Assembly: GCA_049601975.1 (NCBI GenBank) | Contig: JBMYRC010000003.1 | Coordinates: 1-64,000, forward strand | DNA from: UBA6544 sp049601975 | Lineage (GTDB): Bacteria > Pseudomonadota > Alphaproteobacteria > UBA8366 | Direction of reading: 5' to 3' | Length of the DNA stretch: 64,000 nt | In this document: positions 17,380 through 26,302 of the stretch, in pieces | Position numbering within the stretch: the first letter of the stretch is position 1 | Layout: every line of letters starts with the position of its first letter | Notes under the pieces: model-generated | Databases searched by the model: none | What the model saw: the letters and a program-made list of their open reading frames with translations, nothing else | Told to the model about the DNA's origin: nothing | Program-made: the position numbers and the translations under genes

Positions 17380-18459
17380 TTAACGAGCCCAAGGATAACC
17401 CTTCTCCTCTTTTATCTTACGATACTTGGCCATGGTGCTTGCATACCTAGCTGCAAACTCATTCCGCTCAGCTTCGGAAAGTTTTGTCATTTTCCCCAAC
17501 AACTTACTTGCAATTGGTTTAGAAAATTCAGCCCATTTCGCAAGCTCTGCATCGGGCATCTCAACAATGGTGAGCTTTTTACCATCTATACCAGCTGACA
17601 TCGTATCACGGGCTTCTTTGGAGTAGTCCAGCAAGTTCTTCGCGTAGTTATCCATATACCTATCACTGGCCGCAAGCAGGATATCTTTCATCTCTTGGGG
17701 TAGGCCATTATAGAACTTTAGATTTATACCACCACCATAGCCAATACTCTGACCCATTTTAGCAAGCATCAGATATTTCGTGACTTCGTAGTGTTTGTAG
17801 GATTTTACGTACGGCGTGTAATTTATTGTGCAATCAACGGTGCCACGATCTAGTGCTGAGTAAAGTTCTCCAAAACCAATCTTCACTGGCACGGCACCCA
17901 TCGATTTAAAGAGTTCGATATATCCTCCAATCGCCCGGATTTTCTTGCCTTTGATTTTTTCAAGTGTGTCAATTTGCTCTTTGCCGCACAAAAGCTGAAC
18001 TGGGCCGGTAACATTAGTGAACAGCATCTTAATGCCATTCCTTTTGTCTTCGGCTTGCAGATGTTTGCCATTCATACGCACATCGTGATGGGCGCGCATA
18101 CCTATCCAAGGGTCAGCTTCGTTAAAGGGTATGTTTCCATAATTACCCACAGGCGTATCAGCCGGAGTATACGCTGGAATAATTGTACCCATCTCGGCAA
18201 GACCCGAACTAACACCCTTCAGCGTTGCCTTTGCTTTTATCAAGGATTGGCCCCAGAAGAACTTGATCTTCATCTGACCTTTCGACTGCTCCTCGATCTC
18301 TTTTGCCCAAACATTGAGTGCCGCGGCGCGTGGTCCTTTGTTACCACCAATATCCGAATAACGGATAATATAGTCTTTCGCATCTGCGACCTGCGGTGCC
18401 GCAGGCAGCAGTAATACAGCGGCCAAAACGCCGGCTGCGATAGGAATAAATTTCGACAT
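17380..18459 (-). CDS. dctP: TRAP transporter substrate-binding protein
   Basis: A 359-residue periplasmic solute-binding protein of the DctP family. An Sec signal peptide is evident (MSKFIPIAAGVLAAVLLLPA, cleavage near AADAKD-like VADAKD, residues 24-29). The family motif appears as KIKGKKIRAIGGYIELFKSM, containing the conserved Arg that binds the substrate carboxylate, followed by GFGELYSALDRGTVDCTINY. The start is preceded by AGGGAGG. It heads the dctPQM operon. A nearby CoA synthetase suggests an organic acid ligand (inference). Base composition is lower in GC than neighbouring genes. Confidence 0.92.
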   Translation of the reverse strand: MSKFIPIAAGVLAAVLLLPAAPQVADAKDYIIRYSDIGGNKGPRAAALNVWAKEIEEQSKGQMKIKFFWGQSLIKAKATLKGVSSGLAEMGTIIPAYTPADTPVGNYGNIPFNEADPWIGMRAHHDVRMNGKHLQAEDKRNGIKMLFTNVTGPVQLLCGKEQIDTLEKIKGKKIRAIGGYIELFKSMGAVPVKIGFGELYSALDRGTVDCTINYTPYVKSYKHYEVTKYLMLAKMGQSIGYGGGINLKFYNGLPQEMKDILLAASDRYMDNYAKNLLDYSKEARDTMSAGIDGKKLTIVEMPDAELAKWAEFSKPIASKLLGKMTKLSEAERNEFAARYASTMAKYRKIKEEKGYPWAR

Positions 18460-18639
18460 GTTTCCTCCCTAACGAGTTTTAGAGTGAACTCAGTTGTTTG
18501 AGTCTCACGGGTTTTGAACGCCTTTATGAATTAAGCCCCAAAACTTCATTGAAGTACATAGAGCGATACCCCATATAGGGAAATGTTTTTCGGGTCTCTG
18601 GAATTTGTCAAATTTTTGGAATCCTAGAAGATCAATTCC

Positions 18640-19124
18640 AATCGCTGCTCGAGCAACGAGCGTCCCCAGGTCCTCCCACTTGCTCATCCACGACCTGGAA
18701 CAACGCGCGCCGGTAAAATGCTATCGCCGTAGGCAGATCATCGAAGGTCGTGAGATAGATCGCGCGATATCATGCATCTAGCGCAAGGGTGACAATGCCG
18801 TCGAGCATGAGCTTGCTGAGCCCCTGGCCTGCCAAACTTTCATCGAGAATAAACCGGCGCAAATGAGCCCAACCGTCCGGTAAATCAGGGTCACTGACGT
18901 CCACGGTGACGGAGCCAAGTACCCGGCCAGGCTCGCCTGTCCACAACACCAGACCCTTTGCAGGATCGCACCGGCTCAGAAACCCGACCATTTCCCGCGC
19001 AACCTTGTCTTCGAAAAATCACGGGGAAATCCCAGTGCTTGGCATGATAACGCCCGTGAAGGGCGGCAACGTCACCGAGGAGTCAGGGGATTGGTCCGGA
19101 TTGAATGCTAAATTTCGCCGTCAT
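18640..19124 (-). pseudogene. GNAT-type acetyltransferase, broken
   Basis: The core reads as an acetyltransferase: KVAREMVGFLSRCDPAKG, then LRRFILDESLAGQGLSKLML, the acetyl-CoA-binding R/Q-x-x-G-x-G/S region. The start at 19124 (MTAKFSIQSGPIP) meets an in-frame TGA after 13 codons. The following LLGDVAALHGRYHAKHWDFP then needs a frameshift near 19020 to enter the core. A further stop at 18770-18772 precedes the usual GNAT C-terminus (YLTTFDDLPTAIAFYRR). At least three lesions are present. It resembles GNAT proteins often fused to MarR regulators. Confidence 0.75.
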
Positions 19125-19143
19125 GGAGATACCTGACATAACT

Positions 19144-19218
19144 GTCATTCCCCAGAAGGCGGGTACCTAGAATGTTGTTCCGAGGTCGCTGGATTCCTGC
19201 CTTCAAAGGAATGACGGG
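19144..19218. repeat. Imperfect palindromic intergenic repeat, copy 1
   Basis: The sequence begins GTCATTCCCCAGAAGGCGGG and ends with its imperfect reverse complement (CCTGCCTTCAAAGGAATGAC), with CTGGATTC inside. This is the form of the CATTCCCGCGAAGGCGGGAAT palindromes scattered between genes in many alphaproteobacteria. A second, differently decayed copy lies at 51472-51567. It fills the gap between the dead acetyltransferase and the gamma-glutamyltransferase stop. Confidence 0.75.
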
Positions 19219-19222
19219 GAAA

Positions 19223-20809
19223 TTAATACCCCAGCGCTAATCCGTCCTTGCGGGGGTCGGAGGCGCCGACCAGAACGCCACGGTCGTCGTCGATGTAAAT
19301 CGCCTGGCAGCCGCCATGAGGCGACGGCGTGCGGGTCACGTTGTGGCCTCGCTTACGGAGGTCTTCGGCGACGTATTCCGAAATCCGCGGCTCCAGCGCC
19401 AACTCGTTATCGAAACAGAAGTGCCGCGGGGCCTCGTTCGCTTGCTGCGGGTCCATCCCAAAATCGAACATGTTCGAGAGGAAGCTCGTGTGCCCCGTGG
19501 ATTGATAATGTCCGCCCATGACACCGAAAGGCATCACCGTCTTGCCGCCCTTCATAGCCATGCCGGGGATGATCGTATGCATCGGCCGCTTGCCGGGCTC
19601 AATCCGGTTCGGATGATCGGCCTCGAGACGGAAACTAAAACCTCGGTTGTGCAGGATCACACCACTCTCGGGCGCCATGATGCAGCTGCCGAAACTCTTG
19701 AAGATCGAATTGATGAACGAAATCGCATTGCCGTCGCGGTCGACCACGCAGAGATAAGTCGTATCCTTGTGTTCCGCCGCGAAGCCATTCCAACTGTCGA
19801 ATTGGCTGGCTTTGCTGATATCGATCCGGTCACGAGTCCAGGCGGCGCGCTCGTCGGATAATAAGTAATCCACCGGCACGTCGACATATTTTGGATCGCA
19901 GAACAAGGCATCCCGCGCCGCATACGCCATCTTCGTCGTCTCGGCGATTAGGTGGATAACGTCCGCCTCGCTATACCCGTCCGACAGGTCGTAGCCATCC
20001 AGCGTGCGCATCATCATCAGCGCACCAAGGCCCTGACCGTTGGGCGGACATTCATAAATCTCGTGATCACGGAAGGAAGCGTGGATCGGGTCCACATATT
20101 CGCAATGCTGCGCTGCGAAATCTTCCGCCTCATGCACTCCGCCCAAGTTCTTCAGGCGGTTGACGATGTCTTCCATCACCGGCCCTTCGTAGAAACCGGC
20201 GCGTCCGTCCTTAGCGATGCGACGCAAAGTTTTCGCCATTTGCGGCTGTGTGTGCTTCGTGCCAATGGGCATCGATTGCCCGCCCATCAGGAAACGCGCT
20301 GAGAGATACTTATCCTTTTTCATACGTTCGACGGCACCTGCGTGATCGAAGGCGACCCGGTCCATAATGCGATAGCCGTTCTCCGCCTTGTCGATGGCGG
20401 GTCGCAACAGCTCGTCGAGCCCCTTGGTTCCATAATCTTTCGAGAGCTGGCACCAGGCATCGACCGCGCCTGGTATCGTTACCGCATGAGCCGAATCCTG
20501 ATCAATTTTGGCAATACCTAGCTCGCGGAACCAATCGACCGTAGCTTTCCCTGGCGCACACCCAGAGCCATTCAGTGCAATGGGATCGCCGCGTTTTGGC
20601 GAATAGAGCACGAAACAATCACCGCCGACCCCGGTCATTGCGGATTCAACAACGCCGAGAACCGCCACCGCCGCGATTGCTGCGTCGACCGCGTTACCAC
20701 CGTCGCGCAAAACATCCAGCGCCGCGAGAGTGCCATCGGGGTGAGAGGTCGCCGCCATGCCGTTCTCGGCCATCGCCGCCGACCGGCCGGGTTGATCCAA
20801 ATCGCGCAT
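19223..20809 (-). CDS. Gamma-glutamyltransferase family protein
   Basis: A 528-residue Ntn-hydrolase that would cleave itself into large and small subunits and hydrolyse or transfer gamma-glutamyl groups. The N-terminal GMAATSHPDGTLAALDVLRD and GNAVDAAIAAVAVLGVVES are typical. The predicted catalytic Thr is Thr350 in KDTTYLCVVDRDGNAIS, with NSIFKSFGSCIMAP downstream. No signal peptide is evident from the ATG at 20809, which follows GGGGAGAG, so it may be cytoplasmic. This differs from the periplasmic Escherichia coli enzyme. Some members of this clade act on other amides, so the name is at family level. Confidence 0.88.
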   Translation of the reverse strand: MRDLDQPGRSAAMAENGMAATSHPDGTLAALDVLRDGGNAVDAAIAAVAVLGVVESAMTGVGGDCFVLYSPKRGDPIALNGSGCAPGKATVDWFRELGIAKIDQDSAHAVTIPGAVDAWCQLSKDYGTKGLDELLRPAIDKAENGYRIMDRVAFDHAGAVERMKKDKYLSARFLMGGQSMPIGTKHTQPQMAKTLRRIAKDGRAGFYEGPVMEDIVNRLKNLGGVHEAEDFAAQHCEYVDPIHASFRDHEIYECPPNGQGLGALMMMRTLDGYDLSDGYSEADVIHLIAETTKMAYAARDALFCDPKYVDVPVDYLLSDERAAWTRDRIDISKASQFDSWNGFAAEHKDTTYLCVVDRDGNAISFINSIFKSFGSCIMAPESGVILHNRGFSFRLEADHPNRIEPGKRPMHTIIPGMAMKGGKTVMPFGVMGGHYQSTGHTSFLSNMFDFGMDPQQANEAPRHFCFDNELALEPRISEYVAEDLRKRGHNVTRTPSPHGGCQAIYIDDDRGVLVGASDPRKDGLALGY

Positions 20810-20992
20810 TATCTCTCCCCTTCTCGATGTGATAACTTGTCCGTAATCCAGCCTCGCCATCAATGCAAGCCGCAACCATGTCCCTTGATTTTGCCCCCGC
20901 CATCGCACGATCATCTTTCTCAGTCGAAGGATTACCTAAAACGGCAGACTGCAAACAGTTGGTGTTTTCCGAGTGACTTGCGCCGTTTCAGC

Positions 20993-21278
20993 ATGGTTTA
21001 TGAGCTGTATTTAAACATGCTCGACACCGCATCTAAAAACGGTGCCGCTATCGTCCAAAGCACTACCCCCGCTCGAGAGAAACGATGATATCGAACTCGC
21101 CCTGCCGGAAGCCACGGTCCTAAAGCTGACCGAGCGCTTTAACGCCGCATGTTTTGGAATATTGCCGACAGATAAAGCTGCGTTGGAGGCGATCCGGGAC
21201 GCTATGCAGACCGGACGGCAAAATAAGATCGACCGTTGCCAGATTCTACAAAAATACCGAGATATTTTTCGACAGTAG
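20993..21278 (+). pseudogene. Possible remnant of an unknown gene
   Basis: From the ATG at 20993 a frame gives MVYELYLNMLDTASKNGAAI and stops at 21088. A second frame beginning near 21060 (LERNDDIELALPEATVLKLT) runs to 21278, ending inside the 3' end of the dioxygenase beta gene on the other strand. Joined by one frameshift they look protein-like, but I recognise no family. It could be a decayed gene or chance. The evidence is only composition and length. Confidence 0.3.
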
Positions 21279-21788
21279 CACGTTCTGGTCGAGGAAAATT
21301 TCGCGGCGCGCAATCTTCCATACGCCATCAACCCGTCGTAGTGTATCGTTGCGCTTGCCAATATAGGTGTCGTGTTCATCTTCTTGGCGGTTACGATAAA
21401 CGAGAAAGCGGCAGCGCGTCTCCACTTCTTCTGGTGCGGCATAATCCGGGCGCACCCCTCGTAGCCGAAAATTGCTGATGATGTGAGTAGTGCGCGACGG
21501 CGGTTGTTCCGCCCAATGAACGCCGGTTGCCAATTGTTGGACCCGCTGGCGCAACGTCTCAAGACCTTCGTCAATCCAATTTGTCTCCGCTTTTTCCAAG
21601 GTAAATTCTCCTGCTAACCCATCGGACGGAACATTTCGGGCCATCGGCATCCAATAGCGACAATCCTCAGTGAACAGCTCCAACCAAGCGAAGAATTCTC
21701 GAGCGTCGAGAAGGTCTGCCTCGGCGGCAAAAAATTCTTCGATCTCCTCCTTCAACAATAGTCTTTGAACCAACGCGTCAGCCTCCAT
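21246..21788 (-). CDS. Aromatic-ring-hydroxylating dioxygenase, beta subunit
   Basis: A 180-residue small subunit of a Rieske ring-hydroxylating dioxygenase (NTF2-like fold), which supports the alpha-subunit hexamer and has no cofactor of its own. The order of segments is typical: an N-terminal helix pair (EEIEEFFAAEADLLDAREF), the motif FTEDCRYWMPMARN, the central SRTTHIISNFRLRGVR and the C-terminal RVDGVWKIARREIFLDQNVL. It overlaps the alpha-subunit gene by 11 bp, so translation is probably coupled. The ATG at 21788 is the normal start. Oxygenation of a benzoate-like or other aromatic acid is likely, but the substrate is unresolved. Confidence 0.9.
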   Translation of the reverse strand: MEADALVQRLLLKEEIEEFFAAEADLLDAREFFAWLELFTEDCRYWMPMARNVPSDGLAGEFTLEKAETNWIDEGLETLRQRVQQLATGVHWAEQPPSRTTHIISNFRLRGVRPDYAAPEEVETRCRFLVYRNRQEDEHDTYIGKRNDTLRRVDGVWKIARREIFLDQNVLLSKNISVFL

Positions 21789-23148
21789 GAGACGCCGCCG
21801 CGCTCTGAGGTTCCGGCATCAAGTCGGCCCAATCCTCCGCCTGCATAAATTGCTCCCAGCGACGATAGAAAATGCGTTGGTTGGCTTCCGAATAACTGCC
21901 ACTTTGAACCGCTCCAGGAAGCCCTGGCACCTGCCGTTCTTTTCCCAAGCCAAGCTGGTAATTGTAGGCCCGCCGTCGAGCTATGGCGCCTCCGCTCGCC
22001 GCCGTCGCATAAGTCCAGTTTTCCATGTCGTCCGATTCAGTAATCCCGGCCGGACCCGAATAGCGCAAATAGTAGTGACGCAGCATATCCTTCACTTTGG
22101 CTGGAGCGTCAGCATCCACCAGGTAGTAGCGCCACATCTCCATCTCGGTGGCGCTGATCGGATGCGCTAACAGCAGTGTGCGCGGCTGGTTGGCATGGAA
22201 CGACATATTGGGAAAGATAGTGCCGACTGTCATACCGACGCGCATGCGGTCCCCAAGATTGCGAACGCGAGCTTCGTAGACCTCGCGATAATAAGCCTCG
22301 ACCTCCGGGTCGTTGCGGTAGCTGGCCGTGTATTCCGGCTCCTCATAATGCGGCAAGAAGCCGAGAACTCCGTGACCCAATCCCGGAAAACCAATAGCGT
22401 GGCGTGGACGTTGTTCGTCACGCCGACCTTTGCCGCCAGACGGCCCAATCTCCGCCAAATTAGCCGATTGATGACTGACTTCGTGATACAGATCACCTAC
22501 AAAATTCTCGGCGCTAAGTTTCCAATTGCTCCGCACCCGCCACTTCTGCACGCCGCCTATGACTTCCGAACCGCCGGCACTGCCGTCACGGTGATCCAGC
22601 ACGCAATCAAGGAACATTCGCATATCACCAAGGTAATCTTCGAACGGCATCGCCGCCGAATCCCAATTGGCCCAGACCGTGCCCTTGTAATTCACCACAT
22701 GGGGGCAGCGTTCCAGGCCCCACCCCTCGCGGTCAAGCTTACCGCCGTACCCTTCTTCCGAACGCGGCACGCCGACGAGGGCGCCCGGCTGCGATACACG
22801 TTCCCGGTCGGTCGAAAAACTCCATCCGTGATACGGGCAGGTAAAGACGGCGGAATTTCCCTGGTCGTAGCGGCAAACTTTCATACCGCGATGTGTGCAA
22901 CTGTTGAGCAGGACGAGAATTTCACCCTGCTTGTTGCGGGTCAGGATGACTGATTCCGTCCCCATACGAGAAACGAAGTAATCGTTAGGTTTTGGTATCA
23001 AGCTTTCGTGCCCGACTAATAACCAGCCGCGCGTGAAGATATTCTCCATCTCTTGGTCGAAAATATCCGAATTAACGAACAACTCTCGACTGACGACGCC
23101 ATTCTCCACGTCCACCAGCCCGCTGATGTCAATTTCACATCTTATCAT
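21778..23148 (-). CDS. Aromatic-ring-hydroxylating dioxygenase, alpha subunit
   Basis: A 456-residue catalytic subunit. The Rieske [2Fe-2S] ligands are Cys84 and His86 (CTHRG) and Cys104 and His107 (CPYHGW). The mononuclear iron site is ENFVGDLYHEVSH, with His222, His226 and bridging Asp219; a later Asp should complete the facial triad. The protein is full length for the family. It would need separate ferredoxin and reductase partners, which are not in this window. The segment 22497-23039 is, by eye, identical to a truncated second copy at 29669-30211, while the flanks differ. Downstream genes encode a hydrolase, a dehydrogenase and an aldolase-like protein on the same strand further upstream. 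Confidence 0.93.
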   Translation of the reverse strand: MIRCEIDISGLVDVENGVVSRELFVNSDIFDQEMENIFTRGWLLVGHESLIPKPNDYFVSRMGTESVILTRNKQGEILVLLNSCTHRGMKVCRYDQGNSAVFTCPYHGWSFSTDRERVSQPGALVGVPRSEEGYGGKLDREGWGLERCPHVVNYKGTVWANWDSAAMPFEDYLGDMRMFLDCVLDHRDGSAGGSEVIGGVQKWRVRSNWKLSAENFVGDLYHEVSHQSANLAEIGPSGGKGRRDEQRPRHAIGFPGLGHGVLGFLPHYEEPEYTASYRNDPEVEAYYREVYEARVRNLGDRMRVGMTVGTIFPNMSFHANQPRTLLLAHPISATEMEMWRYYLVDADAPAKVKDMLRHYYLRYSGPAGITESDDMENWTYATAASGGAIARRRAYNYQLGLGKERQVPGLPGAVQSGSYSEANQRIFYRRWEQFMQAEDWADLMPEPQSAAASHGG

Positions 23149-23217
23149 CTCGACCGTCCCGTTGGTTTATGGATTAAGGTAGGGCGGATCAATCCCTCTT
23201 GGAAGCACGCGATAGCT

Positions 23218-23270
23218 TTAATCGTCCGCCACCTCCTGCAACGTTGCATCGGATACTGGATTGCCGGTGC
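23218..23270 (-). pseudogene. Tail fragment of a TM2-domain gene
   Basis: Upstream of the dioxygenase alpha gene the minus strand reads TGNPVSDATLQEVADD followed by TAA. This matches the C-terminus of the TM2 protein upstream of the second alpha copy (HNNRVSETTLRGVADD). The fragment shows that the duplicated segment originally included the end of that neighbour. Nothing clear remains further upstream; 23271-23539 shows no other gene. Confidence 0.65.
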
Positions 23271-23539
23271 ACGAAGACATCGTCGGCGTCGCCACGGCGT
23301 CCGGAGGCGTTCCAGCGCAACAATTCCTAGGTAGCGCTCAGAAAAGAATACGATATAGCATACGAGAATATTCGCCTAAACTGAATGTCGACGGCATCAA
23401 AGCGTTCAATTCGGCTGAATCCCATCTTGGCAGCCATTAAGCAATTTGGTTTGCCTGGTTGCAGTTCCCCTCTGAACCCGCCTTATCGCCGCAGTAACGC
23501 CACCTCCGGCGCACATGCGAGTTCTGATTGAGCAGTAGC

Positions 23540-24406
23540 CTATCCCAAATAGGTCTCGAACCAATCGCGAGACGCCGATGCGATGGCTGACAGTTGTTTG
23601 GTGTAGGGGTCGTAATGACCTCCCGGAAACATCTTCAGCCGTTTCGGCTCATGCGCAGTAGAATAGGCTTGAAGTTGAAGGTCTGTTAGGCATTTGGTGT
23701 CGTGCGTCGCCACCGCCAGCAGCAATGGTGTGGGTGAAATAGCGGCGATATAACTGCCCGGCTCATAGGCGTCGCGAAAGGCTCGGCTGAGCAGCGTGCA
23801 TGTATTGACATAGGTCGTGCCAGCGCCTGCAACCTTGCTCCATTCGTAGCTTTCATCGCCTTCCCTCGAGATTGGAATCATCAGGGGTTCCTCACCGCGC
23901 TGACGGCGGGCGCGCTCCTCATTCACTTCTCGAACGAACGCCGCATAGCCTTCAGTCGTTAGCACCCGGATCGTGTTCTCATGTCCACTGATTGTCGGCA
24001 CCACGGACACGACGCATTTCACCCTCCGGTCGGTTGCGGCCACGACGAGGCTGTGACCACCAGCAAAACTGGTGCCCCACAGACCAATCCGATCCGTGTC
24101 GACCTCTTCGCGGCTTCCCACATAAGTTATAGCATCTCGCATATCGGAAATCTGCTGCCACGGATCGATCTCGCCGCGCAGGGCGCCGCCGCTCGACCCA
24201 GTGTTGCGATGATCATAGACGAGGCAGGCGAAGCCCGCCGCGCAGAAGACATCGGCATAGCGGTCCAGCGCCATTTCTTTGACCGCTCCAAAACCATGGC
24301 TGAGCACTATAGCGGGAAACAAGCCACTTCCGCTGTCCGGCGTGTAGAGAAACGCCGCAAGCTGCGTTCCGTCCAGTGATTTGAATTCCACATTCTCACG
24401 CATCAT
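23540..24406 (-). CDS. Alpha/beta hydrolase (dienelactone-hydrolase-like)
   Basis: A 288-residue serine hydrolase. The nucleophile elbow is GTSFAG with Ser113. The oxyanion loop is LSHGFGAVKEM (residues 35-45), and the C-terminal GGHYDPY supplies the catalytic His. A candidate acid is the Asp in VATHDTKCLT. It is likely cytoplasmic, with no signal peptide. It lies in a same-strand run with a dehydrogenase and a DapA-like lyase upstream and the ring dioxygenase downstream, which suggests hydrolysis of an ester or ring-cleavage product (inference). The start is ATG 24406, with a second ATG immediately after. Confidence 0.85.
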   Translation of the reverse strand: MMRENVEFKSLDGTQLAAFLYTPDSGSGLFPAIVLSHGFGAVKEMALDRYADVFCAAGFACLVYDHRNTGSSGGALRGEIDPWQQISDMRDAITYVGSREEVDTDRIGLWGTSFAGGHSLVVAATDRRVKCVVSVVPTISGHENTIRVLTTEGYAAFVREVNEERARRQRGEEPLMIPISREGDESYEWSKVAGAGTTYVNTCTLLSRAFRDAYEPGSYIAAISPTPLLLAVATHDTKCLTDLQLQAYSTAHEPKRLKMFPGGHYDPYTKQLSAIASASRDWFETYLG

Positions 24407-24435
24407 TACGTCCTCTTATTAGCTGGCCACAGGGA

Positions 24436-25191
24436 TCACATCGCCGAGATGGCGCGACCTCCATCCCCGAACACCACGTCGCCATTAACACAATCCGCCG
24501 CATCCGATGCTAGGAACACAACGATCCGCGCCACCCCCTCTGGCGTGGACAGGCGGCCCAATGGACTGCGCGCGAGGCGCTTCTTCCAGCCTTCCTCGTC
24601 CACCACGCGCATCGTGCCGGGCGTCGGCATCGGTCCAGGAGCGACGGCATTCACCCGAATGCCCTGCTGCCCAAGTTCGACCGCGCACTGACGCGTCAGG
24701 GCCGAGATCGCGCCTTTTATCGCTGCATAGACAGACCCGTTAGGGATGCCGTGAACCGATGCGGGCGATGTCATGTTGACGATACTGCCCGATCCCTGCG
24801 CGATCATATGCGGCGTGACCGCCTGTATGCCCCAGTAGACTGCGTCCAGGCCGATCGCCATCTGGCGCCGATAGACGTCCTCCTGCACCTCGGTCATCAG
24901 CTCGTATTTAACCCACATGGCATTGTTCACCATCACGTCGATCCCGCCGAAATGAGCCGCAATGTCATCGATGATCTTCTGCCACAACGCACGATTGGTC
25001 ATATCAATCGCGCAGGGCAGAACCTCGGCACCGTTGGCTCGGATTGCCGTGACTGTTTCGTCTAGACGCTCCGCGTCTGCGTCGACCAGAGCCAGACGCG
25101 CACCCACACGCCCAGCCTCTTCCGCAATCGCCCGCCCGATGCCGCCGGCTGCGCCTGTCACGATAACCGTCTTGCCTTTCAACACCGTCAT
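24436..25191 (-). CDS. Short-chain dehydrogenase/reductase
   Basis: A 251-residue classical SDR with NAD(P)-binding TGAAGGIG at residues 12-19, the NNA motif at 89-91, and catalytic Ser142, Tyr155 and Lys159 (YAAIK). Asp37 after the second strand suggests NAD preference. It sits 29 bp upstream of the hydrolase and 27 bp downstream of the DapA-like gene, so the three are probably one transcript. In dioxygenase operons such enzymes often oxidise the cis-diol or a later hydroxy intermediate, a plausible role here (inference). Confidence 0.9.
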   Translation of the reverse strand: MTVLKGKTVIVTGAAGGIGRAIAEEAGRVGARLALVDADAERLDETVTAIRANGAEVLPCAIDMTNRALWQKIIDDIAAHFGGIDVMVNNAMWVKYELMTEVQEDVYRRQMAIGLDAVYWGIQAVTPHMIAQGSGSIVNMTSPASVHGIPNGSVYAAIKGAISALTRQCAVELGQQGIRVNAVAPGPMPTPGTMRVVDEEGWKKRLARSPLGRLSTPEGVARIVVFLASDAADCVNGDVVFGDGGRAISAM

Positions 25192-25218
25192 AATTCGCTC
25201 CTTAATTTCTTGATCGTG

Positions 25219-26202
25219 TCAGAAGCGGCTGGGGAAAAGCAGTCGCTCCCAGCCAGCCGCATCCAGCCGTTCGCGAAACGCCCCCTTGGTTGCTTCATCG
25301 GGCTGCTGCATCGGCGGTCCCATCGGCCCACCAGCCATGCCTAATATGTCCATCCAATATTTGATGAGGGCCATCGGATGCGCGGCCTTCTTCTCGTTCC
25401 ACAATACCGCATAAATGTTGGCCCATACTTCCCGCAGCGGCATAAGTTCTTCGCGGATAATGGCTGCGCCCGTCATGTCGCCTTGCTGCGCGAGACGCAG
25501 GTAATCAACGATCGGCTGCCGCTCCGGGCTTTGCATCAAATAGACGCTGGTCGACCCCATCAACACTTGTTGGCCGTGTTGGATTGTCATCTCCAGTAAT
25601 TGCTCCTCGAACGGGTAGGACAGCACGACCTCCGCACCGAACATCTCCATCGCCCGGATAGTGTGCTGCGGATCCTTGATCGCGTTCTTGAAGCCACAGA
25701 CATTGGGGATTTTCGCGATGCGCGCCATGGTCTCGTGCGTCATGGTCGCACCGGAATGAGTCGTGTTGAATGCAACGATCGGCATGTCCACCTTGCCGGC
25801 TACATATTCGATATAGTCGTGCATCAGGTCCTGCGACGACGCCCATTCATAAGGCACCCAAAGGATAATCGCCTCCGCGCCGATCGCTTTGGCATATAAG
25901 CTGAGATCAATCGTCTCGGCCACGCTATGATCGGCGGTGTAGAAGGCGCACATTGCTCGCTCGCCCGTCGTCTCCGCGATTAGGTCCATCGCATGCTTTC
26001 GCTGCGCAATGGTGAGGCTCCAGGCATCAAGAAACCCGAAGCCCACGCCACTGGCACCGGCGGCAATCACGCGTTCGACATTCTTAACGACACCCGCCTG
26101 ATCCAACGCGAAATTGGCCGTGAAAGGCGCTGACGGACTGGAAAACAGTCCCTTCAGATGCGCCTTCGCCCATTCCTTGGCCTCATGCCGACCGACCTTC
26201 AC
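25219..26202 (-). CDS. DapA/NAL-family aldolase or hydratase-lyase
   Basis: A 327-residue TIM-barrel protein of the dihydrodipicolinate synthase/N-acetylneuraminate lyase family. The Schiff-base Lys is Lys172 in NVCGFKNAI. The usual YxNP motif is replaced by FNTTHSG (residues 145-151), so the catalytic Tyr is absent at its normal position. I chose the GTG at 26202 because AGAGGAG lies just upstream; a GTG six codons earlier is possible. It is first of the gene run leading to the ring dioxygenase. Some family members are aromatic-pathway hydratase-aldolases, which fits the context, but the activity is not proven. Confidence 0.83.
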   Translation of the reverse strand: MKVGRHEAKEWAKAHLKGLFSSPSAPFTANFALDQAGVVKNVERVIAAGASGVGFGFLDAWSLTIAQRKHAMDLIAETTGERAMCAFYTADHSVAETIDLSLYAKAIGAEAIILWVPYEWASSQDLMHDYIEYVAGKVDMPIVAFNTTHSGATMTHETMARIAKIPNVCGFKNAIKDPQHTIRAMEMFGAEVVLSYPFEEQLLEMTIQHGQQVLMGSTSVYLMQSPERQPIVDYLRLAQQGDMTGAAIIREELMPLREVWANIYAVLWNEKKAAHPMALIKYWMDILGMAGGPMGPPMQQPDEATKGAFRERLDAAGWERLLFPSRF

Positions 26203-26302
26203 GCCTACTCCTCTAGTCACTCAGGGGAACGCGATTATTCCACCCCATAAGCCCTTTAAATTTCCCGTTAGGATTTTTAACCTTGGGACTTGGGCGGATA
26301 TT

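Noticed and set aside
19080..19090. TGA in the acetyltransferase gene as selenocysteine
   Set aside because: The gene also needs a frameshift and has another stop before its C-terminus; it is simply broken.
21011..21574. Minus-strand 187-codon frame next to the dioxygenase beta gene
   Set aside because: It overlaps the beta subunit gene in another frame and has basic, low-quality composition.
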